Shown piece after piece: positions 57,772-64,000 of a stretch of DNA of 64,000 bases. Below the pieces are notes generated by a model. It worked only from the letters and a program-made list of their open reading frames with translations. It searched no databases and was not told the DNA's origin. Made by a program: the position numbers and the translations under genes. Position 1 is the first letter of the stretch; each line of letters opens with the position of its first letter. The DNA comes from G963663495 sp963663495 (GTDB lineage Bacteria > Bacteroidota > Rhodothermia > Rhodothermales > Bin80), in assembly GCA_963663495.1 (NCBI GenBank), contig OY760427.1, positions 1,364,001 through 1,428,000 of the forward strand, given 5' to 3'.

Positions 57772-60135
57772 CTATGGAGGAGGACGCACCACCAGTTGAC
57801 CTGTTGCGGTCAAATCCTCATGATGACTTGCCCGGATTTGCAGACTGCTGTATCCGCGCCACAGCACAGTGTGACCTGGTTGACGATTCTTCCGCGGCGC
57901 ATAACCGCCCATTATAGCCACCAACAGCACCGCCGCCAACAAGTTGGTGGGATCCGTAAGACGATAACGCTTCGAGTATGTGCGGAGCACAGCCAGCTCC
58001 GCATCGGTGAACATCACCTCGGCCTCCATCTCCGGGGAGGTACGACCCAGAAGCGTCATCAGTAGTACGCGCCACGCTGTCACCATCTGGATGGTGATAG
58101 TGTTGTGCAATAACGATGCCTTTTGCATGCGCAACTTCTCCACCTTACAACCACTCTTGAGGACGCGAAACGCGTCCTCTACACGCCAGCGCAGCCCGTA
58201 GTAGTCAATGATCGCGTCCGCTTCCTCCAGCGATGTCACCGGGCACGAGGTTAAGAGGTACCACTCAATCCGCTTCGCATTCTCGGGAGGAACCGACTCA
58301 CGAATATGTACCCCCCATAGTTGCACCGGCTCCCGCTGCGGGTCCTTATCGGTAGGAGGTACAGGTGTTTCGGACGAATCAGGGGCTTCGGTATCCTGCA
58401 CCACCTCCTGCTTCTTTTTCTTCTTGGTAGGGGGGAGGATTACCTTCCTATAGCGCACCTCCATAAGCGCATTGCGGGTCGGCCGACCCTCATTCGTCAC
58501 ACGCCCCGACTTCGCACGACGGCTCACGCGTGTCACCGACAGGTGCATCATGCCTGCCGACGGACCCTTCCGCATCGCCTTGAATAACCGTGCCTTCTCC
58601 TTGCCCAGATTCCGGTCGTGTTTGGCTCGTACTATTACATCCGTACGCCGCAGCCCATCCCGCTCCGCAAAAAGCGCAAAGATGTCCGCCTCCCGATCCA
58701 TAACACAGATCACCCGCGTCTTGCGCGGCAGCGTCTCCGCCGCCTCCTCAATATCATGAAGACCCTCTATCCATTGCTGCGTCCCGGCAGCATGCTCCCC
58801 CTTAGGCTTCTCATACGCACATCGTAGCACTCCCAGGGGCACTCCGTCACCTCCCAATACAATGGTCGCATGCAAATGCACCCCCTTGGACTCCGCTGTC
58901 GTCTGATTACGTCCTATAACCTCTAACCCCTCGCATTCCGGGCGCGTACTGAAGCTGATGTCCGTACCATCCTGCACACATAACACCGTGTCCTGCGTAC
59001 GCATCCGCTCCATCGTACGCTGTCGATGAGGCGCCAATATCCTCTCAGGATTGTTCCCATACCGATCCGCCTTCTCAAGAAAACGATAATACCCCGATAC
59101 CGCCGCCGGATCACGCTTCGGTGCTGCACTCGGTGGACGACCCATATACGCTCCCAACATTGCTGCACTCTTTACCAAACGAGCACTGCGCCTCTTATCC
59201 CCCAATGGCGCACCACCAAACTCCTGCTCCGCCCACCCGTCACCATCAAGCCCCTCACCCACTTCCAACCGCGGATGCAGCTCCACCTCCGGTACACCCA
59301 GCTTCTTGCGCCAGTCTCCATCAACCTCCCTAACGAATATCTTCTTCTGCGTTTGCTTGCATTCATGCGTGAGGGCATGCCGCCCCCTGCCCATGGTCAT
59401 GCCCAAACGAAGGAAGCCTGCCGCCTTGAAACACGTACCCTCCTGATCCGGGCCCACAAATGTTTCCACCAGAAAGGGCGCATAGCCATATCGCGCACGG
59501 AAGTCGTCCGGCAATCGCCGCAGTACCCGTCCCAACAGATGACTGGCCAGAATTTTGCATTGCACCGTGGGACGAATCAGGAAGCGGCTCAGCCCCACCA
59601 CACGATACAGCTCCCGATCCCGCTGCTCATCACTCCACGCCATCCATGTATCCCGAGGTTTCAGATACAACGCCGCTGCCGAAAACCCGATGGCGCCCAG
59701 TATCCCGTGCGCACTCTGAAACACGTATCGCACCTGGGCCCCCACAAGGGTCTTCAAACCGCGGGGATGCTCCTTGGTCATCAGCGTATTCCAGATCGTG
59801 GTAGCATCGCGGTCGGAGACCAGCACGACCTCAAGATCTTCGACCTCACCCACCGTATCCGGTACATCCACCGGCGCTTCCAACAAACGCGGCCCGGCAA
59901 TCCGACCAGTCCGCTGCGAAACAGGCAGTACAATCTTTTTCTCTGCCTCCAGCGTACGTAGCGCTTTCAAGCATCCTGCCCACTGCGGCCGCCCGCGAGC
60001 ATCCATAAAGCGGTATTGCTCGCAAACAATGCGACTGACTGCGGTGCGACTCTTGTCACCGTGTACCTCCAGAATACGCTGCAAGGTCGGTTCTGCGCCG
60101 CGAAGCGTGGTAAGTATCTGATGCTGCACCCACAT
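57772..60135 (-). CDS. DruA-domain/Tn5-type transposase fusion, intact
   Basis: A 787-residue protein. Residues about 20-75 form a winged-helix-like region (VCEQYRFMDARGRPQWAGCL, then ALRTLEAEKKIVLP). Residues about 100-252 match the DruA/DUF4338 domain of Druantia anti-phage systems: TTIWNTLMTKEHP, LVGAQVRYVFQ, LGAIGFSAAALYL, SRFLIRPTVQCKILASHLLG, VETFVGPDQEGTCFKA. Residues about 300-365 are the Tn5-type DNA-binding domain (WAEQEFGGAPLGDKRRSARL). The DDE core has D389 (VQDGTDISF), D480 (VMDREADIF) and E653 in YYGLRWRVEDAFRVLK, the Y-R-E-K signature of IS4. It should catalyse cut-and-paste transposition; the DruA part is perhaps a DNA-recognition module. All motifs intact. Confidence 0.92.
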   Translation of the reverse strand: MWVQHQILTTLRGAEPTLQRILEVHGDKSRTAVSRIVCEQYRFMDARGRPQWAGCLKALRTLEAEKKIVLPVSQRTGRIAGPRLLEAPVDVPDTVGEVEDLEVVLVSDRDATTIWNTLMTKEHPRGLKTLVGAQVRYVFQSAHGILGAIGFSAAALYLKPRDTWMAWSDEQRDRELYRVVGLSRFLIRPTVQCKILASHLLGRVLRRLPDDFRARYGYAPFLVETFVGPDQEGTCFKAAGFLRLGMTMGRGRHALTHECKQTQKKIFVREVDGDWRKKLGVPEVELHPRLEVGEGLDGDGWAEQEFGGAPLGDKRRSARLVKSAAMLGAYMGRPPSAAPKRDPAAVSGYYRFLEKADRYGNNPERILAPHRQRTMERMRTQDTVLCVQDGTDISFSTRPECEGLEVIGRNQTTAESKGVHLHATIVLGGDGVPLGVLRCAYEKPKGEHAAGTQQWIEGLHDIEEAAETLPRKTRVICVMDREADIFALFAERDGLRRTDVIVRAKHDRNLGKEKARLFKAMRKGPSAGMMHLSVTRVSRRAKSGRVTNEGRPTRNALMEVRYRKVILPPTKKKKKQEVVQDTEAPDSSETPVPPTDKDPQREPVQLWGVHIRESVPPENAKRIEWYLLTSCPVTSLEEADAIIDYYGLRWRVEDAFRVLKSGCKVEKLRMQKASLLHNTITIQMVTAWRVLLMTLLGRTSPEMEAEVMFTDAELAVLRTYSKRYRLTDPTNLLAAVLLVAIMGGYAPRKNRQPGHTVLWRGYSSLQIRASHHEDLTATGQLVVRPPP

Positions 60136-60223
60136 GCCGGTAAACTAACAGACAAACACGCAATAGTCAAGAGGCAATATTAATGGGTAGGCAGCGCTAC
60201 CCTGTACTTCACCGCACGCTTAC

Positions 60224-60603
60224 CATTCAGAGTCATGAAATCGGACCTCGGTCTACGGCCCATCTACCACAGCAGAGATGACCGCATTGAAAGACATCTG
60301 TTCATCACGGTACTGGCTTATCATGCTGCCCATCTGGTTCGCACCAGACTCAAGGAACACGGGATTCATGATAGTTGGGCGACGATCCGAGACAGGTTGA
60401 ACAGGATTCGTCGGATTACGACCAAGATGGTTAAGAACCAATATCGGTACCTGATCACGGAGGTGGATCAGGATCTGCCTCCGAGTATGGTACAGTTCTT
60501 TGCGGTACTGGGATACGTGTATGATCCGGATGCGACCCGCACCGTGACCGAGCATGTGGAGGAAGCGAGTGCATCGGTGAGCCAGAAACCTCCAGACTCA
60601 TGA
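60224..60603 (+). pseudogene. IS1634 transposase, C-terminal fragment carried in the composite transposon
   Basis: Starts abruptly at codons for FRVMKSDLGLRPIYHSRDDR after the IS66 B end, and runs to the normal stop, followed by 32 bp of element tail up to the IS66 C end at 60636. It matches 41791-42202 of the complete IS1634-like element, so it is the 412-bp passenger between the two IS66 copies. The catalytic aspartates are absent. Confidence 0.88.
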
Positions 60604-60768
60604 CGTATGGTCCCTTCACAACGGTTGAGATAGCGGTAAGCGTGCGGTGAAGTACAGGGTAGCGGGCTTTTTGGCGGTTTTGGCGGGTACAGTGTGGTTG
60701 GAAGGAGGAGAGCATGTGGGCTTGCCCGATCTGGACGATTCGGCGTCCGGCAGCTAGGCGGCCTTACC

Positions 60769-62367
60769 CTAGTGGGCTTGCCGTGCCTGTTTCCAATGAT
60801 GGGGCAATAGCGCTGCTATGTCCTCGGCAGGATGTGTCGGGATGCGCTGGAATACTTCCATGAGCCATTCCATTGGGTTGACGTCGTGGAATTTGCAAGT
60901 TCCAAGGAGCGAATAGACCACAGCACCCCGCTGGGATGCATCATGGGATCCTGCGAACATGTAGTTCTTCCTACCGATAGCCAGTGGCCGTATCGCATTC
61001 TCAACCAGGTTATTGTCCAACTCCACACGGCCCTCATCCAGATATCGGGTCAGCCTTTGCCAACGGCCAAGCGTATACTGGGTCGCCTTGGCCCACGGGC
61101 TCTTGGGTAAACCATTGTTCACCTCCAGCCACGGTTTCAGCTCCTCCAGTACAGGTCCGGCCCGTTCCTGTCGCAGTTGCTGACGAACATCCGCACTCGC
61201 ACCCGTTTTGCGTAGCCAACGCTCTATGAGGTAGAGCTTGCGTATCTCCTTCAACACATGCGCGGCCTTATCCGGCTCGTACGTCTTGCAGTCGAAGAAC
61301 TTGCGCCGGGCATGCGCCATGCATGCGTAGAGCGTTACGGATGGGTCCGCATCAAAGATGTCGTAAGCTACATACCCGTCTGTCTGTAGCAATCCCTCAT
61401 ACCCGCGCAAAAACTCCACCGGACCCGCCCGAGCACGGGTCTTCCGGTATTCCATCACCAACAGTCTCTGCTCTGGACTATGGTACACCCAATAAAAGCC
61501 TTTATGCAGCGATCCCTTCTTATCTCCATCCTGCACCTCAATCCCCGTCTCATCCGCCTGCAGATACCCGGTGGATAGCAACTCCTGCTTCAGAGCATCA
61601 TACAACGGGGTCAGGTGCGACGCAGACTGCGATATCCAGCCTCCCAGCGTGGACTTCGCAATCTCCACGCCTTCCCGACGAAACCGCTGCTGCTGACGGT
61701 ACAAAGGCAGGTGGTCCGCATATTTGCCCACCACCACATCTGCCAACAACCCCGGACCCGCCATGCCCTTGTTCACCATCCGTGGTGGCAACTCACCTAT
61801 GATCACCCCCTTATCCTCATCCCCAGGGTCCACATACTTCGGACGCACATACTCAATAACCTTCATATGGGCGGGTACACGCTCCAGAACCAGCGTCTTC
61901 TCCGCCCCGATGCACGTCATACCACGGGTATCCCCGTCAGGCTCAATAGTAATCGTTTCGCGGGGTAGTTTCTTCAGCAGATCGTCCAGCGCTTTACGCT
62001 TGGGCTTGCCCTTCTTCTTCTGCCGTCCGTTCGCCTTTTGCCCATTCTTCGTCTGTCCATTCGTCTCCGGCTCCGGTAGAGGGACCTCCTGCTCCGGCTC
62101 ATCGAACAACGTGCCCTGCTGCGGGTCATTCAGCACACACTTTTCACTCTTGGGACTGTATAGCGCGCGTAGCGCTAGCATCAGCCGGTTATTCATATTC
62201 CCCAATTCTGCCTCAAGCCGGCTGCATCGATCATGCAGCTGGCTATTCTTTCTCTCCAATTCTGCATTATCCCGGCTGTATTGATCAAAGGCACTGGCCA
62301 ATTCGGGGTGCTGTGCAAGCAACGCAACCTGCGCGGGGGAGAGGATAGAATGTGCTTCGGGCTGCAT
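60769..62367 (-). CDS. tnpC: IS66 transposase TnpC (intact)
   Basis: A 532-residue TnpC. Coiled coil at about 25-75 (DNAELERKNSQLHDRCSRLE), basic linker around 110-125 (RQKKKGKPKRKALDD), then the zinc-ribbon-like region and catalytic domain: YLQADETGIEVQDG (first Asp), LQTDGYVAYDIFDAD (second Asp), MAHARRKFFDC, and LVENAIRPLAIGRKNYMFAG (Glu). The C-terminus TCKFHDVNPMEWLMEVFQRI is the usual IS66 end. Complete and in frame, unlike the copies at 7068-8622 and 55792-57358. Confidence 0.94.
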   Translation of the reverse strand: MQPEAHSILSPAQVALLAQHPELASAFDQYSRDNAELERKNSQLHDRCSRLEAELGNMNNRLMLALRALYSPKSEKCVLNDPQQGTLFDEPEQEVPLPEPETNGQTKNGQKANGRQKKKGKPKRKALDDLLKKLPRETITIEPDGDTRGMTCIGAEKTLVLERVPAHMKVIEYVRPKYVDPGDEDKGVIIGELPPRMVNKGMAGPGLLADVVVGKYADHLPLYRQQQRFRREGVEIAKSTLGGWISQSASHLTPLYDALKQELLSTGYLQADETGIEVQDGDKKGSLHKGFYWVYHSPEQRLLVMEYRKTRARAGPVEFLRGYEGLLQTDGYVAYDIFDADPSVTLYACMAHARRKFFDCKTYEPDKAAHVLKEIRKLYLIERWLRKTGASADVRQQLRQERAGPVLEELKPWLEVNNGLPKSPWAKATQYTLGRWQRLTRYLDEGRVELDNNLVENAIRPLAIGRKNYMFAGSHDASQRGAVVYSLLGTCKFHDVNPMEWLMEVFQRIPTHPAEDIAALLPHHWKQARQAH

Positions 62368-62427
62368 GGTGAGCTAACAACACCAGCATATTGCTTGTTC
62401 CCGAATCACACATTATATTTGGCCCGA

Positions 62428-62766
62428 TTATCGGCTTTTTACCGCATATCGGGGCCGATATTTCACCGTCTTCAACGACACCCCCTCCAGCATCATCACC
62501 ATCTGTGCCCATGTCGGCACATCCTCCTCTGGCAACGCAAACGTACCCGTCTCCAAGCGCTTGTAGAAGATCGCAAAGCCGTTCCGATCCCATGTGAGCG
62601 CCTTCAAATGGTTTCGCCTCCTGTTGATGAATACAAAGATGTCTCCCGACATCGGATTCCGCTTCATGCCGCTCTTTACCAAAGCGCACAAGCCGTCAAA
62701 GCTTGTGCGCATGTCCACCGGCGGTCGGTAAAAGAAGTACCGGTGCGAAGGTGCCAGTCCGATCAT
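62428..62766 (-). CDS. tnpB: IS66 accessory protein TnpB (intact)
   Basis: 112 residues starting MIGLAPSHRYFFYRPPVDMR; GDIFVFINRRRNHLKALTWD and LETGTFALPE are the IS66 Orf2 signature. The start codon overlaps the tnpA stop (ATGA), indicating translational coupling. The frame is open further upstream, but that part belongs to tnpA in another frame. The protein is needed for IS66 transposition in characterised relatives; its function is unknown. Confidence 0.92.
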   Translation of the reverse strand: MIGLAPSHRYFFYRPPVDMRTSFDGLCALVKSGMKRNPMSGDIFVFINRRRNHLKALTWDRNGFAIFYKRLETGTFALPEEDVPTWAQMVMMLEGVSLKTVKYRPRYAVKSR

Positions 62767-63086
62767 GACTGCGTCAGCCTGGCCAGGTACGAAGCAGAGA
62801 CCGGTGCAAAGAACCGCACCCGTATCCCACCCGGATATGCGATCTCTACCTGTGCCGCTACCCTTGGTGCTGCACTGCCTATCTCCACGAAGCCTCGGCT
62901 GTCCTCGGCTGCAGTCTCCTGGCGAACCTTCCGCCTCCAATAATTCAACTGTCCATACGAGATGCCGTGCTTTGCACAAAACGCCGCTGCGGACCGGGTC
63001 CTTTCGTTATACTGCTCTACCAGCGGAAACATCTCTTCCGCCGTACGTTTGGGCTGTACCATGCGATCTGGGGTCTGGGTTCTCAC
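62763..63086 (-). CDS. tnpA: IS66 protein TnpA (intact)
   Basis: 107 residues from GTG 63086, or 99 from ATG 63062 (MVQPKRTAEEMF), which I think more likely. The helix-turn-helix region is VEQYNERTRSAAAFCAKHGI followed by SYGQLNYWRRKVRQ. The second half (EIAYPGGIRVRFFAPVSASY) is the usual beta-rich tail. First gene of the IS66 operon, overlapping tnpB by 4 bp. Confidence 0.9.
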   Translation of the reverse strand: MRTQTPDRMVQPKRTAEEMFPLVEQYNERTRSAAAFCAKHGISYGQLNYWRRKVRQETAAEDSRGFVEIGSAAPRVAAQVEIAYPGGIRVRFFAPVSASYLARLTQS

Positions 63087-63148
63087 GTCTAGGGGTAAGC
63101 TCCCCAGAACCCATCACCCAATCAAGATGTAGTTCACCGCACGCTTAC

Positions 63149-63507
63149 GTTTTGGGTGCTATTCAGTCCGGTGAACGTCTGAGAACAGCCCTTTTGGGCG
63201 CTCCGATACGGCTTTGGCTGGGGCATGCGTGTCCTCCGCTCATGGCGAGTGACGCGGTACATCGTCTACAGAGGCCTTACACAGCGCCTCTATAGCGCTA
63301 TTACCCCCTAATTGGCGGCCGAACCTGTTACATAGCACGATCCAGCACCCATTATCGCACGCACCGTGGCATTGCACGACCGTATCCATCTTTCAGCATA
63401 TACTATCGCTGCGTTGCTGTACGCGTTTCTACAGTAGAGCTGCTTACAGCTTCGGTGGTTTGTCCAGGATAATATTGTCCTGCTTAACGACTCCACCTCA
63501 CTAATTG
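63149..63507 (-). mobile_element. IS256-like element, right-end region, inner part
   Basis: Continues the sequence interrupted at 51180 and is the complement of about 54480-54830. It starts with GTTTTGGG, the target duplication of the composite transposon, and is cut at 63507 by an ISNCY-like element. No gene is present. Confidence 0.85.
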
Positions 63508-64000
63508 GTGTTTGCCAGAAAAAGGTAGGAGGGCTGAAAAACGGCGAAACAAGGCCGTTTGATACTCGTTCTATCCATCTGTAAGCGTTACGGTTACAGA
63601 TGGATATGAGCCATACCGTATTTGCACATTGCAGATTATTCAGCCAGCATGTCTCTAACGAATGTTTGGCCAAATCCTTCTGTTTCGGGCGTTTTCATCG
63701 ATATAAGGCCCCTTGGGGCCGATTATTCATACGATTAATACCATGCGGATTGTAGAGGATACACAGTTTAAGCTCGGGCAGGTCCCCATTGAAGAGATGA
63801 CCTTCCACCCCAAAGATCGGGACGATATACCGGCAGCGCTAAAAGGACTGCAGCACCTGTATTGCGACCCAACGGCTCGGCAGAAGATCTTTGAGATCCT
63901 GGAGAAGCAGTTGCTTCCGAATATTGATTTGCAGCGTGGTCGTCCGGGGATGGCACTTTGGCGCGTCTTTGTCTTGGGGGTATTGAAGCAGGCCCTCAAC
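63508..64000 (+). mobile_element. ISNCY-like element, copy 3, cut by the window edge
   Basis: Starts GTGTTTGCCAGAAAA at 63508 like copies 1 and 2. The left flank CTAATTG is the expected target duplication; the other flank lies outside the window. Confidence 0.9.
63743..64000 (+). CDS. ISNCY-family transposase (copy 3, 5' part)
   Basis: The first 86 codons, MRIVEDTQFKLGQVPIEEMT to VLGVLKQALN, nearly identical to copies 1 and 2 (ALKGLQ replaces VLKGLQ). The remainder lies beyond the window. Confidence 0.88.
   Translation, partial: MRIVEDTQFKLGQVPIEEMTFHPKDRDDIPAALKGLQHLYCDPTARQKIFEILEKQLLPNIDLQRGRPGMALWRVFVLGVLKQALN

Larger units (their letters stand above)
57462..60194 (-). mobile_element. 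DruA-IS4 element, copy 3 (complete)
   Basis: 2733 bp with terminal repeats CTGCCTACC at 57462 and its complement GGTAGGCAG ending at 60194. Flanks CGCTATCC (57454-57461) and CGCTACCC (60195-60202) form an 8-bp target duplication with one mismatch, inside the right end of IS66 copy B. Confidence 0.85.
51181..60223 (+). mobile_element. IS66-family element, copy B, interrupted twice
   Basis: The tnpA-side end is at 51181 and the tnpC-side end (complement of GTAAGCGTGCGGTGAAGTAC) finishes at 60223. The element is interrupted by the IS256-like element (51372-55288) and the DruA-IS4 element (57462-60194). All its genes are damaged. Confidence 0.85.
51181..63148. mobile_element. Composite transposon bounded by inverted IS66 copies B and C
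   Basis: Both outer ends are the tnpA-side IS66 repeat (GTAAGCGTGCGGTGAACTAC at 51181, its complement ending at 63148). The 8-bp sequence GTTTTGGG lies directly outside each: 51173-51180 and 63149-63156. Joining the flanks across one copy of it restores a sequence identical to the complement of about 54815-54860, proving a single insertion event of the whole unit. Inside are IS66 B, a 412-bp IS1634 fragment as passenger, and IS66 C; an IS256-like element and a DruA-IS4 element were inserted later. Without those two it is about 5.3 kb. Confidence 0.88.
60636..63148 (-). mobile_element. IS66-family element, copy C (complete)
   Basis: 2513 bp between GTAAGCGTGCGGTGAAGTAC at 60636 and its complement ending at 63148. 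tnpA, tnpB and tnpC are all intact, making this the likely source of transposase for copies A and B. The left flank is the IS1634 fragment; the right flank is GTTTTGGG, shared with the outer end of copy B. Confidence 0.92.

Overview
The window looks like chromosomal DNA of a Gram-negative bacterium of the Bacteroidota/Rhodothermota type. This is inferred from a TonB-dependent receptor with an N-terminal carboxypeptidase-regulatory-like domain, several Tat-exported Gfo/Idh/MocA oxidoreductases, a lipoprotein sulfatase, a large secreted beta-propeller protein and a YceI protein; there is no rRNA or other marker to settle it. About 41 of the 64 kb is mobile DNA: IS66, IS4/Tn5-like (some with a fused DruA domain), IS1634-like, IS1380, IS5-like, IS256-like, ISNCY-like and TnpB-only elements, many nested in each other or decayed. 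That load suggests a genome passing through an IS expansion, as seen in host-restricted or symbiotic bacteria.

Layout. 1-484: end of an IS1634-like element. 0.5-5.3 kb: YpsA-like putative molybdenum carrier, PLP aminotransferase (class V), TonB-dependent receptor. 5.46-11.4 kb: an IS5-like element that received an IS66 and an ISNCY-like element, each with target duplications. 11.4-18.3 kb: TnpB element, a truncated second TonB receptor whose upstream region matches that of the first, a Fic-domain protein, then TnpB, IS1380 and IS66 remnants. 18.6-19.9 kb: Gfo/Idh/MocA oxidoreductase. 20.2-24.1 kb: two TnpB remnants around an IS1380. 24.2-35.6 kb is the main non-mobile block: ApbE flavin transferase, oxidoreductase, YceI, a three-gene operon (TIM-barrel isomerase, nitrilase-family amidohydrolase, beta-propeller protein), a third oxidoreductase and a sulfatase. 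These would suit uptake and breakdown of sugars, polyols or sulfated glycans, with periplasmic redox steps.

35.7-43.9 kb: a DruA-Tn5 transposase gene split by an ISNCY-like element, an intact IS1634-like element and the best-preserved TnpB element. 43.9-45.8 kb: a shikimate-dehydrogenase-like protein and a TIM-barrel isomerase, probably one operon. 45.8-50.7 kb: an IS4 transposase interrupted by an ORF-less group II intron, a second DruA-Tn5 transposase and an IS1380 fragment.

50.7-63.5 kb: a composite transposon with two inverted IS66 copies and an 8-bp target duplication at its outer ends. It sits in the right end of an IS256-like element, and a complete IS256-like element (30-bp perfect terminal repeats, 9-bp target duplication) and a DruA-Tn5 element are inserted in it. 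That IS256-like element carries two adjacent transposase-like genes, one lacking two of three catalytic residues, and a 1.5-kb non-coding tail. Together with the DruA-transposase fusions and the TnpB-only elements, it is the most novel material here.
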